Shown here in pieces: positions 32,590 through 42,334 of a stretch of 54,770 bases of DNA (its first letter is position 1; each line of letters starts with the position of its first letter). This DNA comes from Aureivirga sp. CE67 (GTDB taxonomy: Bacteria > Bacteroidota > Bacteroidia > Flavobacteriales > Flavobacteriaceae). The notes under the pieces were generated by a model that was not told the DNA's origin, did no database searches, and worked only from the letters and a program-made list of their open reading frames with translations. Where the stretch lies: NCBI RefSeq assembly GCF_015767245.1, contig NZ_JADOTV010000026.1, forward strand, positions 1 through 54,770, in the 5' to 3' direction. The position numbers and the translations under genes were made by a program.

Positions 32590-33654
32590 ATGAAACTTAA
32601 ACATATCTCTAAAACATTTATAGCATTTTTTAGTTTATTTGCTTTAACCCTAGCTATCAGCTGTAGTGAAGATGATTCTGTTTCTCAAGAAACATTATTG
32701 ACTAATGAAAGAGCTATTTTATTGACTAATATTTATGAAAATAACATTTCCACTCTTGTTGAAGAAGTAGAAGTAGAAATCAATAAATTAGAAGTTTCAG
32801 CAAATACATTTATAGAAAATAGAACGGTTCAAAACTTAGAATCTTTACAAGCTGAATGGAAAAATGCAATTGCAGATTGGAAGCAATTAGAAGTTTATAA
32901 TATTACACAGTTAGGACTTACTGTAACTTATTATAATGTGCATTTTGCTCCAGTAAATCATTCTATCATTGAAGAAAAAATCTTAGGTACTGAAACTATT
33001 GACAATGCTTTAATTAAAAGTTTAGGTTCAAATGCTAAAGGTTTTACTTCTTTAGAATACCTTCTTTTTAGTGAAGATAATACTGCTTTAATTTCTGATT
33101 TTACAACAGCAGAAAAAGCGGAAAGAAGAGTTACTTTCTTAAAAGAAACTATTTTAGAGCTAAAAAATACGTTCACGGAAATTAAAAATAAATGGATGTT
33201 TTTTAAAGCCGATTTTATTGGAGATAAAGGTACTGGTGTAACAAGTATGCAAAGTCAGGTTATCAATAATATGATTACTGCTTTAGAGATTATTAAAGTA
33301 AAAAAATTAGAAAAACCTTTTCAAGGATTAGAAGAAGCAGAAAGTCCTTATAGCGATTATTCCATAGAAATTATCCAAAAGGAATTGGAGGCTACAAAAC
33401 AACTTTTCTTAGCTTTTGATAATTATTTAAACATCTTAAACGAAGGTGAATTATCAAGTGATATTAAGAACAAGTTTGATCTTTGTATCACTGCTGCAAA
33501 CGACATTAGCTCTTTGAATTCTTCTATTGAAAATGGAGATACAAAAATCAATACTTTAGTTCAAAAAATAAAAGATTTATTATTAGTTGTCAAAATTGAT
33601 ATGGCAGCTGCTACAAAAACTACTGTAACATTTAATGATACAGATGGAGACTAA
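32590..33654 (+). CDS. Imelysin-family lipoprotein with altered motif
   Basis: 354 residues; lipobox Cys25 (LAISC), long helical imelysin fold. The signature region reads KGFTSLEYLLFS, so the usual GxHxxE has become G-F-T-S-L-E, losing the histidine while keeping the glutamate. The partner imelysin at 29971 keeps the His, so metal handling may be divided between them. Co-transcribed with the di-heme gene (1-base gap) and ended by a strong terminator. Confidence 0.85.
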   Translation: MKLKHISKTFIAFFSLFALTLAISCSEDDSVSQETLLTNERAILLTNIYENNISTLVEEVEVEINKLEVSANTFIENRTVQNLESLQAEWKNAIADWKQLEVYNITQLGLTVTYYNVHFAPVNHSIIEEKILGTETIDNALIKSLGSNAKGFTSLEYLLFSEDNTALISDFTTAEKAERRVTFLKETILELKNTFTEIKNKWMFFKADFIGDKGTGVTSMQSQVINNMITALEIIKVKKLEKPFQGLEEAESPYSDYSIEIIQKELEATKQLFLAFDNYLNILNEGELSSDIKNKFDLCITAANDISSLNSSIENGDTKINTLVQKIKDLLLVVKIDMAAATKTTVTFNDTDGD

Positions 33655-33673
33655 TAATATTTTCCTTTCATTT

Positions 33674-33709
33674 AAAAAGCTGAATTCTTAATTGAATTCA
33701 GCTTTTTTT
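33674..33709 (+). terminator. Intrinsic terminator
   Basis: AAAAAGCTGAATTC (33674-33687) pairs with GAATTCAGCTTTTT (33694-33707), then T residues. Confidence 0.9.
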
Positions 33710-33882
33710 ATTTATTAAATCCCCATTTTAAAAAAATAGATTACTTACAATTTAAAATCATATTCACAAATCAACTATTAATTCAAAACCTTAAACAGCA
33801 ATATTTTGAGTACTCATTGAGTGTTTTTCAATATTTTAACCAAATAGAAGTATATTTTTCAAAATAAAAAAGCACAATAAAT

Positions 33883-33890
33883 TATTTTTG
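33883..33890 (+). promoter_or_regulatory. -7 promoter box
   Basis: TATTTTTG, exact, 23 bases before the giant T9SS gene. Confidence 0.5.
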
Positions 33891-33913
33891 CTAAAATTTT
33901 CACATTTATTATA

Positions 33914-36900
33914 ATGAAAAATATCATCCTCACACTTATAGTATTATTTGCATACAACATGAAAGCGCAAAATACTATTGAAGTACACCCAAATAATAGG
34001 GTGGCTTCCTTACAAATGTCTTCTTCAGATTATGAAGCTTGGAAATCTGAAGATCAATTTTCTTACAATAATGCAAAGCTTCAAGAAATTACTCAAGAAC
34101 TTTATCAAGAATTTGATGATGAATTTGATTTTATCTTTTTTGTTTTAAATGAACAAACAGCTCCTGAAAACATTGGTTATTCTGGAAAATTCCGTGATGT
34201 TTCAAATGATATTGAAGGTTTAGGAAAATCAATTTTTGATGATTCTTCTGAATATGGATCAAATGGTAAACTTCAGGGTGTAATTCAATTTGCTAAAAAA
34301 AATGGAATTCTTTCTGGGCCTGCTCTTCACGAATTAATGCATAATTGGGGTAATTTTGTTATTGAAACTTCTTTCCCTGGTCACTGGGGATTTACGGGAG
34401 GAAACAGCAGTGGTCAATTAGGTGGTTTTGAACAAAGCACTTTAGTTGATAATGGAAATAATAATTATTCTGTTGATTCTTTTGGTGAAAATGCAAATGG
34501 AGGAAACTCAGTTAAGTATTCGAATTTAGAATTGTATTTAATGGGATTAATTTCAGCTTCAGAAGTAGAAGATTTTGATGTTTTTAATGATTTATCAAAT
34601 GTTTCTTATGATGCAAACACTCAAAAAGTATCGTTTACTTCATCAAACAAAACAACTCATAATGGAATTTCTGTTGCAAATGAAAATGGCGCTCGAATTC
34701 CAAATTATGAAAACTCTCAAAAAGAATTTAGAATTTTAACTGTAGTTCTTACAGACACTCCTCTGACAGATGAAGAGTGGTTTACTTTTGATTATCAAAT
34801 TACAAAATTTGCTTTAAATGGAGATGATGGTAATGATGTTACATATAATTTCTGGGAAGCAACAGATGGAAAAGCCTCTTTGAGCGTAGATAATATTTCT
34901 AGTTCTATGGAAGCTCAATTAGATATTGTTTTAGAAAAAGTTGAAGATAATAACCTTATTGGTTTATATGAAAATACCATAAGTTCAGCAGATATTGATG
35001 GTGATAATGATTTAGATTTATTTATTTCTGGAAATGATGAAAACTGGCAAAGTCATTCTAAAATATATTTAAATGATGGAAATGCTAATTTTACAGAAAC
35101 AACCTCATCTATTACTAATTTAAGATTATCTAGTTCTTCATTTGGTGATTATGATGGCGATGACGATCAAGATTTGATCATAACTGGTTTAGGTGGAAGT
35201 AGTGGAAATACAATTCTTTATCAAAATGATGGAAATGGAAATTTCTCTGAAGTAACAGGAACACCTTTTCAAGATATCTATTCTGGTACTGTTAAATTTA
35301 TAGATATTGATGGAGATGAAGATTTAGATATTATGCTTTCTGGTAAACAAAATTACGACGTATTTACTACAAAAATCTATAGAAATGATGGAAGTGGAAA
35401 TTATTCAGAGATAATGAATACAAATCTTATGAATGTCTTTGATAGTGATTTCGAATTTAGTGACTTTGATGGTGATAATGATATTGATATTTTAATGAAA
35501 GGAAAAACTAATAATGATGGAGATATTGATATAAAATTATACATAAATAATGGTGATGAAACTTTTTCAGAAACATCTTTTAATATCGAATTTACAACCA
35601 TCAAAGAAGCGAATATTGCTATTGGAAATTTAGTTGGTGAAGAATCAGATGATCTTATTATTACTGCTTTATCTGATGAAAATGTTTCAAAATTATTTTT
35701 ATATGAAAATGATGGAAATGGAAATTTTTCTCTAAATCAAGATAGTTCTATTAGTGATAGTAAAGCAAAAATTGAAGTTGGTGATTTTAACAATAACGGT
35801 AATTTGGAGATTCTTTTTATGGGTTACTATGTAACTCCTTCAAATGGATATCAATATGCAATTAATGAGTTTTACACAAAAATTAATGGTAAATACTATA
35901 ACGCTCCAAATGTTCAACTTGATTATGTGAGCAATGCCAACTTCCTACATATTGCAGATTTTGATGGAAATTTTCAAAATGATATAATTATTACTGGTTA
36001 TGATTGGGAACAACAGCCTGGTGGAAATTATTCACGTGTAGGTAAAATCGAAGTGTTTAAAAATACTACTGAAATTCCTCCTCATGAATATACTTTAGAA
36101 GATATTACATCAGAATGTACTTATGAATATACTACACCTCCCACTATTACTACATTATTAGGTGAAGAATTAACAGGAACTACAACTAATAGTACTAGTT
36201 TCTCAATGTTAGGAGAAAATGAAATTCAATGGAATTTTGAAGAAAGCAACGGTAATATTATAGAAATCATTCAAAAAATTATTTTAACTGATACTACAGC
36301 TCCTTCTACTATAACTTTATCTGATATTATTGCTGATTGTTCAATCACTGTGACAGATATTCCAACAACTTTAGATGATTGTAGTGGAACAATAACTGCA
36401 ACTACAGATGATACTTTAGAATTTAACGAATCTGGATCTATTAATTGGATTTTTACTGATGACAATGGAAACTCTACACAAGCTACTCAGCAAGTAATTA
36501 TTAATATTGAAGAAATGGTTGCGCCAACTCTAGCAGATTTACAAGCGGATTGTTCATTAACTGTTATTGAACATCCTACTTTAGATACTGATTGTTTCGG
36601 AACTATTACAGCAACTACAGAAGATTCTTTAGAATTTAACCAATCTGGAATAATTACTTGGACTTTTGATAATGGTAATGGTGAAACTGTACAAGCTACT
36701 CAGCAAGTAATTATTAATGTTGAAGAAATGGTTGCGCCAACTCTAGCAGATTTACAAGCGGATTGTTCATTAACTGTTACTGAACATCCTACTTTAGATA
36801 CTGATTGTTTCGGAACTATTACAGCAACTACAGAAGATTCTTTAGAATTTAACCAATCTGGAACAATTACTTGGACTTTTGACAATGGTAATGGTGAAAC

Positions 36901-38767
36901 TGTACAAGCAACACAACAAGTAATTATTAATGTTGAAGAAATGGTTGCGCCAACTCTAGCAGATTTACAAGCGGATTGTTCATTAACTGTTATTGAACAT
37001 CCTACTTTAGATACTGATTGTTTCGGAACTATTACAGCAACTACAGAAGATTCTTTAGAATTTAACCAATCTGGAACAATTACTTGGACTTTTGATAATG
37101 GTAATGGTGAAACTGTACAAGCTACTCAGCAAGTAATTATTAATGTTGAAGAAATGGTTGCGCCAACTCTAGCAGATTTACAAGCGGATTGTTCATTAAC
37201 TGTTACTGAACATCCTACTTTAGATACTGATTGTTTCGGAACTATTACAGCAACTACAGAAGATTCTTTAGAATTTAACCAATCTGGAACAATTACTTGG
37301 ACTTTTGATAATGGTAATGGTGAAACTGTACAAGCTACTCAGCAAGTAATTATTAATGTTGAAGAAATGGTTGCGCCAACTCTAGCAGATTTACAAGCGG
37401 ATTGTTCATTAACTGTTACTGAACATCCTACTTTAGATACTGATTGTTTCGGAACTATTACAGCAACTACAGAAGATTCTTTAGAATTTAACCAATCTGG
37501 AATAATTACTTGGACTTTTGATAATGGTAATGGTGAAACTGTACAAGCAACACAACAAGTAAACATTGAAGACAATGTAGCTCCAGAAGTTCCAGAATTA
37601 GAAACTCTTACTGGAAATTGTGCTTTTGAAATTCCTTATCCATCAACAAATGACAATTGTTCTGGTGAAATTATTGGAACAACAGAAGATAATTTAGTAT
37701 TTAATCAAGTAGGAGAATATACTATTAACTGGTCTTTTCAAGATGAAAATGGTAATATAACTACAACAATACAAAACGTAATTATAGAGGATATTGATGG
37801 TCCAAATGCGCCAGTAATTGAAGATGTTTACGCACAATGTGAAGTTGAAATTACAACAATACCTTCTGCTGTTGATTTTTGTAGTGATCTTGTAACTGTA
37901 ACACATAATCAAGATGATTTAATTTTTGATACGCAAGGAATACACATTATAACTTGGAGTTTCGAAGATGAAAGTGGAAATATTTCTACGGCTACACAAA
38001 CAATTTATATTGAAGACACCGAAGCTCCAACTTTTGAGCATAGTATTTTAAATTCAACATTTGATTTAGTAACAAATTGTGAAACAGTACTAGAAGACTT
38101 TACAAATATTATGGATTTTGAAGAATCTGATAATTGTAGTTCTGAAATAATCATTTCTCAAAACCCTAGTCCAGGTACTATCATCACTGAAACAACAACT
38201 ATAGAAATTTCTTTTACAGATGAAAAAGGAAACACGTCTAGCTTCAATTTTGATTTTGAAATAATAGACACTGAGGCACCAGAAATTACTTGTCCTGAAA
38301 CAAAAAATATTTTAGTAGATGAAAATACTACTTACACTTTAGAAGATTTTACTTCTGAATTAAATATTTTAAATGGTTGTGGTGAAGAAATCGTAACTCA
38401 ATCTCCTGAAGCAACAACTGAATTAGAAATTGGTGCACACACTATTTCATTCACAATTGAAGATAGCTTCGGAAATCAAAACACTTGTGAATTTATTCTA
38501 AATGTAGTAACTGACTTATCTATAACTGATGAAAGTATTTCAAAAATCAACATATTCCCAAATCCTGCTAATGATTATATTTTAATCCAATCAGATTTAG
38601 AAGTTGAAAATATTTTCATTTATGATATGACAGGAAAAATTGTATTAAAACAAAAACTAAAAACAGATCATAAAGTTGATTTAGATGGTATTTCAAAAGG
38701 AGTATATTATGTAAATGTTATAGCAAAAAACAAAAAGTTTAAAACAGAAAAATTAATTATTAAATAA
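33914..38767 (+). CDS. Giant T9SS protein: zincin-like head, FG-GAP and HYR repeats
   Basis: 1617 residues. Signal peptide 1-19 (ending KAQ). The head (about 20-330) contains HELMH with His139, Glu140 and His143, and a further His157 in PGHWGF, matching a zinc metalloprotease pattern. About 350-710 carries FG-GAP/VCBS repeats (DIDGDNDLDLFISG, DGDDDQDLIITG, DGDEDLDIMLSG, with D-x-D-G-D calcium loops) like an integrin-type propeller. About 720-1540 is a run of HYR-like units, of which 866-1217 are five near-identical copies. A Por secretion tail (FPNPANDYILIQ to KLIIK) closes it. Probably an exported adhesin or protease. A terminator follows. Confidence 0.85.
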   Translation: MKNIILTLIVLFAYNMKAQNTIEVHPNNRVASLQMSSSDYEAWKSEDQFSYNNAKLQEITQELYQEFDDEFDFIFFVLNEQTAPENIGYSGKFRDVSNDIEGLGKSIFDDSSEYGSNGKLQGVIQFAKKNGILSGPALHELMHNWGNFVIETSFPGHWGFTGGNSSGQLGGFEQSTLVDNGNNNYSVDSFGENANGGNSVKYSNLELYLMGLISASEVEDFDVFNDLSNVSYDANTQKVSFTSSNKTTHNGISVANENGARIPNYENSQKEFRILTVVLTDTPLTDEEWFTFDYQITKFALNGDDGNDVTYNFWEATDGKASLSVDNISSSMEAQLDIVLEKVEDNNLIGLYENTISSADIDGDNDLDLFISGNDENWQSHSKIYLNDGNANFTETTSSITNLRLSSSSFGDYDGDDDQDLIITGLGGSSGNTILYQNDGNGNFSEVTGTPFQDIYSGTVKFIDIDGDEDLDIMLSGKQNYDVFTTKIYRNDGSGNYSEIMNTNLMNVFDSDFEFSDFDGDNDIDILMKGKTNNDGDIDIKLYINNGDETFSETSFNIEFTTIKEANIAIGNLVGEESDDLIITALSDENVSKLFLYENDGNGNFSLNQDSSISDSKAKIEVGDFNNNGNLEILFMGYYVTPSNGYQYAINEFYTKINGKYYNAPNVQLDYVSNANFLHIADFDGNFQNDIIITGYDWEQQPGGNYSRVGKIEVFKNTTEIPPHEYTLEDITSECTYEYTTPPTITTLLGEELTGTTTNSTSFSMLGENEIQWNFEESNGNIIEIIQKIILTDTTAPSTITLSDIIADCSITVTDIPTTLDDCSGTITATTDDTLEFNESGSINWIFTDDNGNSTQATQQVIINIEEMVAPTLADLQADCSLTVIEHPTLDTDCFGTITATTEDSLEFNQSGIITWTFDNGNGETVQATQQVIINVEEMVAPTLADLQADCSLTVTEHPTLDTDCFGTITATTEDSLEFNQSGTITWTFDNGNGETVQATQQVIINVEEMVAPTLADLQADCSLTVIEHPTLDTDCFGTITATTEDSLEFNQSGTITWTFDNGNGETVQATQQVIINVEEMVAPTLADLQADCSLTVTEHPTLDTDCFGTITATTEDSLEFNQSGTITWTFDNGNGETVQATQQVIINVEEMVAPTLADLQADCSLTVTEHPTLDTDCFGTITATTEDSLEFNQSGIITWTFDNGNGETVQATQQVNIEDNVAPEVPELETLTGNCAFEIPYPSTNDNCSGEIIGTTEDNLVFNQVGEYTINWSFQDENGNITTTIQNVIIEDIDGPNAPVIEDVYAQCEVEITTIPSAVDFCSDLVTVTHNQDDLIFDTQGIHIITWSFEDESGNISTATQTIYIEDTEAPTFEHSILNSTFDLVTNCETVLEDFTNIMDFEESDNCSSEIIISQNPSPGTIITETTTIEISFTDEKGNTSSFNFDFEIIDTEAPEITCPETKNILVDENTTYTLEDFTSELNILNGCGEEIVTQSPEATTELEIGAHTISFTIEDSFGNQNTCEFILNVVTDLSITDESISKINIFPNPANDYILIQSDLEVENIFIYDMTGKIVLKQKLKTDHKVDLDGISKGVYYVNVIAKNKKFKTEKLIIK
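36509..37573 (+). repeat. Five 213-bp tandem repeats inside the giant gene
   Basis: Units start at 36509, 36722, 36935, 37148 and 37361, each 213 bp (71 residues, EEMVAPTLADLQADCSLTV onward). They differ at few bases: IEHP/TEHP, GIITW/GTITW and GCTACTCAG/GCAACACAA. These variants are shuffled between units, as after unequal crossing-over or gene conversion. The last unit diverges at its 3' end. Copy number may vary between strains or in assemblies. Confidence 0.95.
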
Positions 38768-38803
38768 ATGCTTTAAGCAGTCACAATCAAATCAACTATT
38801 CTT

Positions 38804-38838
38804 AAAAAATCCAGAGTTTAATCTCTGGATTTTTTTTT
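38804..38838. terminator. Intrinsic terminator
   Basis: AAAAAATCCAGAG (38804-38816) pairs with CTCTGGATTTTTT (38823-38835), between the giant gene and the convergent small gene. Confidence 0.9.
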
Positions 38839-38852
38839 ATAAAATTGAATTT

Positions 38853-39086
38853 TTAATTGACATAAACAACTACTGGATTACGTCCTTCGTTTAAACATTG
38901 TTGAACAAATAAATTTTCTGTCGCTTTATCTCCAAAAACTTTGGACCAAACAGCATTATTTCCTTCTTTACAGTTAACAAAACCGACATTTTCGACTTTC
39001 TTAACTTCTTCTTTTTGATTTTCTATTGGAGTGAAACTTGAAAAAACAAAAAGAAAACAAATGATGACCGCATACTTCATAACCAA
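38853..39086 (-). CDS. Small exported protein of unknown function
   Basis: 77 residues (75 if the second Met at 39080 is used). A signal peptide (about 1-20, FVFSSFTPI) and a short mature part with two cysteines (VNCKEGNNAVW and VQQCLNEGRNPVV) that could form a disulfide. No family recognised. Real-gene support: a clean signal peptide and a convergent terminator after the stop. Confidence 0.6.
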   Translation of the reverse strand: MVMKYAVIICFLFVFSSFTPIENQKEEVKKVENVGFVNCKEGNNAVWSKVFGDKATENLFVQQCLNEGRNPVVVYVN

Positions 39087-39260
39087 ACTATTTAAATTAA
39101 AAAAGTGTAGTTTTTCATCATGTTTTCAAGGTAAAAACAATTAGCAACAATTACTAATTTATCAATTCGATTAACTTTCTTTTAATCCCAAAAAAGTAGT
39201 TATTCTAAAGGTTTTCAAAATTTTTTATTAAAAATATTTTCTTTTTAAGAATTCTGTTTT

Positions 39261-40550
39261 TCACATCTTATCTATCAATATCTCCTTCCCTTCTACCCAA
39301 TACTGCAAAAGTTTTTCGTTTGAACTCAGCTCAACAAAATAAAATTTTGAAAAAGCATCAAAAACTTCAGAATCCCAAACATTTTCGATTCCTACTCCAT
39401 TTCCATCCAAATAATTAGAATGAATTAAAAAAAGTTGCGATTCATTTTCTTTTAAAATAAAACCTACATGCCCAGTATCAAATCCAATAAAATGAATTCC
39501 AACAGGTAAGGCTTTCTGGATTTTATCAATTTTAGACTGTGTATCATCAGCTTCTATTTCAATAACTTTTGTTTCTATCGCCAGATTTTTTGATTCATTT
39601 TCTGGAGAAAGTTGCGCCAATTTATATCTGTTTAAATTTAAACCAAGATCTCGAAGTGTTGTAGAAACAAAATATCCACAAGCAATTTCTCCTTCATTCG
39701 GAACAGAAGTATGTCCTTCAAAAGACCAAGGAGTTCCTTCCCAAAATGGAAAAATTCGATTTAAAAGTACTTTTTGAAATTGATTTGAAATACTATCTAA
39801 ATTTTGATTTTTCAGAGATGTTCTTTCTTTTCTTATTTCTATTTTTACTGTTTTATAGCTTTTATTTTTATCCTCTGAAAGTTTATAATCTTGAAGTGTT
39901 TTTTTCTTAAAACTTGCTAAATCTTCAAACCTAATATAAAATGGAAATTGTTCTTTTATTTTAGAAAGTTCATTTTCATTTAAATCACAAAGAGAAACCG
40001 GAAAATGTCTTTTCACATAATCTTCAATAAACTCTAAATAGCCATTTTTTAAATAGGAAATTGTTTTTTCAATCGTTTCTAGTTTTATATCATCTTCCCA
40101 TTCTAAAGAGAATTTTGAAGAATGTATATTTAAATTATTTTCATAATATTTAGGAAACCAATTCGGAATAGAATCTATCGAATTATAAAAACTTTCATTA
40201 ACTAAAACCTCATCTTTATTACTAAGATTAATCGTATTAAAACTAGAATGCGCTAATGATTTTTTACAATTTTGAAACAAATTTGCTGTTATAAACTCCT
40301 TTCTAGATTTTATTTGAAAAAAAACATTTTCAGAACAAATAGCACGACCAAAATTCCTTTCAATATTTTTATAAATAGAATCTTTTGTTTGCGAAAAATC
40401 TAGTTTTACTTTTGGAATTGTATCTGAAACAATCAATAATTCTTGAGTATTTTTACAGTCAGTCAAATTCTTTATTTCTTCAGTTTTATTCGAACAACTT
40501 AATAAATAAAGAAATACAATCCCGGAAATCAGAATTAATTTATTTCGCAT
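39261..40550 (-). CDS. Lipoprotein with NlpC/P60-like C-terminus
   Basis: 429 residues, lipobox Cys19 (YLLSC). The N-terminal 260 residues are unrecognised. The C-terminal part has the papain/NlpC-like order Cys291 (GEIACGYFVSTTLRDLGL), His361 (DTGHVGFIL) and a further His377 (LIHSNY), suggesting a cysteine peptidase, perhaps acting on cell wall or surface peptides. It overlaps the DUF3995 gene by 11 bases, as the last gene of a three-gene operon. Activity is inferred only from motif order. Confidence 0.62.
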   Translation of the reverse strand: MRNKLILISGIVFLYLLSCSNKTEEIKNLTDCKNTQELLIVSDTIPKVKLDFSQTKDSIYKNIERNFGRAICSENVFFQIKSRKEFITANLFQNCKKSLAHSSFNTINLSNKDEVLVNESFYNSIDSIPNWFPKYYENNLNIHSSKFSLEWEDDIKLETIEKTISYLKNGYLEFIEDYVKRHFPVSLCDLNENELSKIKEQFPFYIRFEDLASFKKKTLQDYKLSEDKNKSYKTVKIEIRKERTSLKNQNLDSISNQFQKVLLNRIFPFWEGTPWSFEGHTSVPNEGEIACGYFVSTTLRDLGLNLNRYKLAQLSPENESKNLAIETKVIEIEADDTQSKIDKIQKALPVGIHFIGFDTGHVGFILKENESQLFLIHSNYLDGNGVGIENVWDSEVFDAFSKFYFVELSSNEKLLQYWVEGKEILIDKM

Positions 40551-40974
40551 ATTTTCTTTTATTTAAAACAATTATCAAACCTGAAATTCCTAAAAACAAA
40601 CATAGTGGTGCAAAAAGAAAAGAATCTGCTTTTGCAAAAGATGTATTTGTCACTGTTTTAAAAAATCCTAAATATTTAAAATCTCCAATAGAGCGAATAA
40701 TAAAAATAATCGGAACAAACCAATAAAAGAATTTGATTACTTTGTTTTGAATTTCTTTTCCTTGAAATTTCCACAAATATATAATGGCAAAAAACAACAA
40801 CATCAATCCAACAAATAAAGTGTCAAAATTGGTTGGAGCTAAGAGTTTTTCGTAGTTCTCATTTGTAGGAATAGCATATTCTAACCAAAGCGTACTTCCT
40901 GTTAACCAAAAAAAATGAATCAAGGATAAAAAAAGAAATATTATAAAATTGATGATTGAAAGTAATTTTTTCAT
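40540..40974 (-). CDS. DUF3995 membrane protein
   Basis: 144 residues, four membrane helices (about 5-25, 48-68, 82-98 and 118-138). The ending ADSFLFAPLCLFLGISGLIIVL and the periplasmic W-x-G-S-T-LW segment after helix 1 fit DUF3995, a family of unknown function. It lies between the GldM-C-like gene (4-base gap) and the NlpC-like lipoprotein gene (11-base overlap). Confidence 0.75.
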   Translation of the reverse strand: MKKLLSIINFIIFLFLSLIHFFWLTGSTLWLEYAIPTNENYEKLLAPTNFDTLFVGLMLLFFAIIYLWKFQGKEIQNKVIKFFYWFVPIIFIIRSIGDFKYLGFFKTVTNTSFAKADSFLFAPLCLFLGISGLIIVLNKRKYAK

Positions 40975-40978
40975 AGAG

Positions 40979-41659
40979 TTAATTTATAATTTCAAATTCT
41001 AATGGTTGTACTTTTATAGTTTTAGATTTATCGCCATATAAAAAAATAATATTGTGAAATACCATTCTATCTCCTACTTCCAAATCTTTCATTTCATTAA
41101 TAGCTTCAGGAATAATTTTTGCTCCGATATTCTCAAAAGAAATTAATTTTCCATCTTTTTTTTGTATTAATATATTGTACTTTTTCACAAAAGAATCTCG
41201 ATTAAAATCTAAACAACCTAGATCTGTAGTAGTAAATGAAATTTTAGAATGTTTAGGGTAAAAATCTTTTAAGGAAATTTTTGATTTATACACCTGATGA
41301 CGATACTCTAGAATAGGTGTCATTTCCACATTTTCTCTTACTTTTATTTTTTCTTCAGTAATAAAAACCTCTTGATTCTGCTCATTTTTATAAAACTTCA
41401 AAGTGATAAAATCTTTTTGTTTTGGTATAAGTACCAGTTGACAATTTTCATTCGATTTTATTTCAGCATTTTCAGATTTAACTAATAATTCCTCACATTT
41501 GTAACCATCTAAAGAAAGTTTTATATAATTTCCAACAGCATAAACTAAGCTAAAATCTTTTTGAGGATTACTATACAAATTTTGTATTCTCATTTTTTGA
41601 GAAAAAACTCCTAAAGAACACAAGACAAACAATAAAAACAGATACTTTTTCATAATCAT
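40979..41659 (-). CDS. Exported GldM C-terminal-like protein
   Basis: 226 residues (224 from the second Met, 41653); signal peptide ending FSQ at about 22. Two beta domains follow. The layout (NYIKLSLDGYKCEELLVKSENAEI, later IIPEAINEMKDLEVGDRMVFHNIIFLYGDKSKTIKVQPLEFEI) resembles the last two periplasmic domains of the T9SS motor protein GldM, without its membrane helix. First gene of the operon with the DUF3995 and NlpC-like genes. The relation to GldM is by eye and moderate. Confidence 0.6.
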   Translation of the reverse strand: MIMKKYLFLLFVLCSLGVFSQKMRIQNLYSNPQKDFSLVYAVGNYIKLSLDGYKCEELLVKSENAEIKSNENCQLVLIPKQKDFITLKFYKNEQNQEVFITEEKIKVRENVEMTPILEYRHQVYKSKISLKDFYPKHSKISFTTTDLGCLDFNRDSFVKKYNILIQKKDGKLISFENIGAKIIPEAINEMKDLEVGDRMVFHNIIFLYGDKSKTIKVQPLEFEIIN

Positions 41660-41709
41660 AAATAGGTATAATTTTTGCTAATATTTTGCTTTAAATTTAA
41701 CGAATTAAC

Positions 41710-42297
41710 ATGAAAAAAATTACCTTATTACTTTTTATCTCTTTATTTATTTTTTCTTGTGGTGGTGTAAAAGAAATTAACATTGAAAAACCAGATCCAC
41801 AAACACCAGAATCTTTAAAAACTTATTTAGACAAACGCAATGTAAATTATCAAAATACAGATTTGTATACTTTAGCAAGTTTTGAAGTGATGAATAAACT
41901 TATAAAAGAAGATAAATTTAATTTTCCTGAAATTTATTTTTTCAATAAAAACAAAGAAAGAGTAATCAACAGAGCAAATTTATCAGAGTGTTTTAATATT
42001 ATTTCAGACATTAATGACGTCAATAAAAGTGAGACGGATTCTTCTGATTCTCTAGAAAATTGGACGAAAATAATTTCTCCTCTTTATACTGAAAATAAAA
42101 CTGCAAATGCAAATTACGATGCTTATGTAATCATTAATTGGTTCACGGAAGTTCCTGAAAGTATCAATGAGCAATCTTTTAAATGGTATCAGGAAATCAA
42201 GCAAGAATTTGAAGGAAAGATGAATGTAAAAGTATTCTTAGTTAGCTTTGATATGCAAGAAAAATGGATTCCAAACAAAAAAAATCCATCAAATTAA
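41710..42297 (+). CDS. Lipoprotein of unknown function
   Basis: 195 residues. Lipobox Cys17 (FIFSCGG), then an acidic, mostly helical region and a C-terminal alpha/beta stretch (YDAYVIINWFTEVPE, MNVKVFLVSFD). No family recognised. It starts 50 bases from the divergent GldM-C-like gene, sharing its regulatory region, and its stop codon lies in the loop of the terminator behind it. Confidence 0.65.
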   Translation: MKKITLLLFISLFIFSCGGVKEINIEKPDPQTPESLKTYLDKRNVNYQNTDLYTLASFEVMNKLIKEDKFNFPEIYFFNKNKERVINRANLSECFNIISDINDVNKSETDSSDSLENWTKIISPLYTENKTANANYDAYVIINWFTEVPESINEQSFKWYQEIKQEFEGKMNVKVFLVSFDMQEKWIPNKKNPSN

Positions 42298-42312
42298 TGA
42301 TGGATTTTTCTT
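42280..42312. terminator. Terminator enclosing a stop codon
   Basis: AAAAATCCATCA (42280-42291) pairs with TGATGGATTTTT (42298-42309). The TAA stop of the upstream lipoprotein lies in the 6-base loop. It serves both convergent genes. Confidence 0.85.
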
Positions 42313-42334
42313 ATATGTTTGTTTCTCCTTAATA

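Noticed and set aside
36509-37573. CRISPR array
   Set aside because: The repeat units are 213 bp, contiguous and in coding frame, with no spacers.
36271-37912. Several minus-strand frames across the HYR repeats
   Set aside because: They are mirror frames of the repeated coding units and recur with the same 213-bp period.
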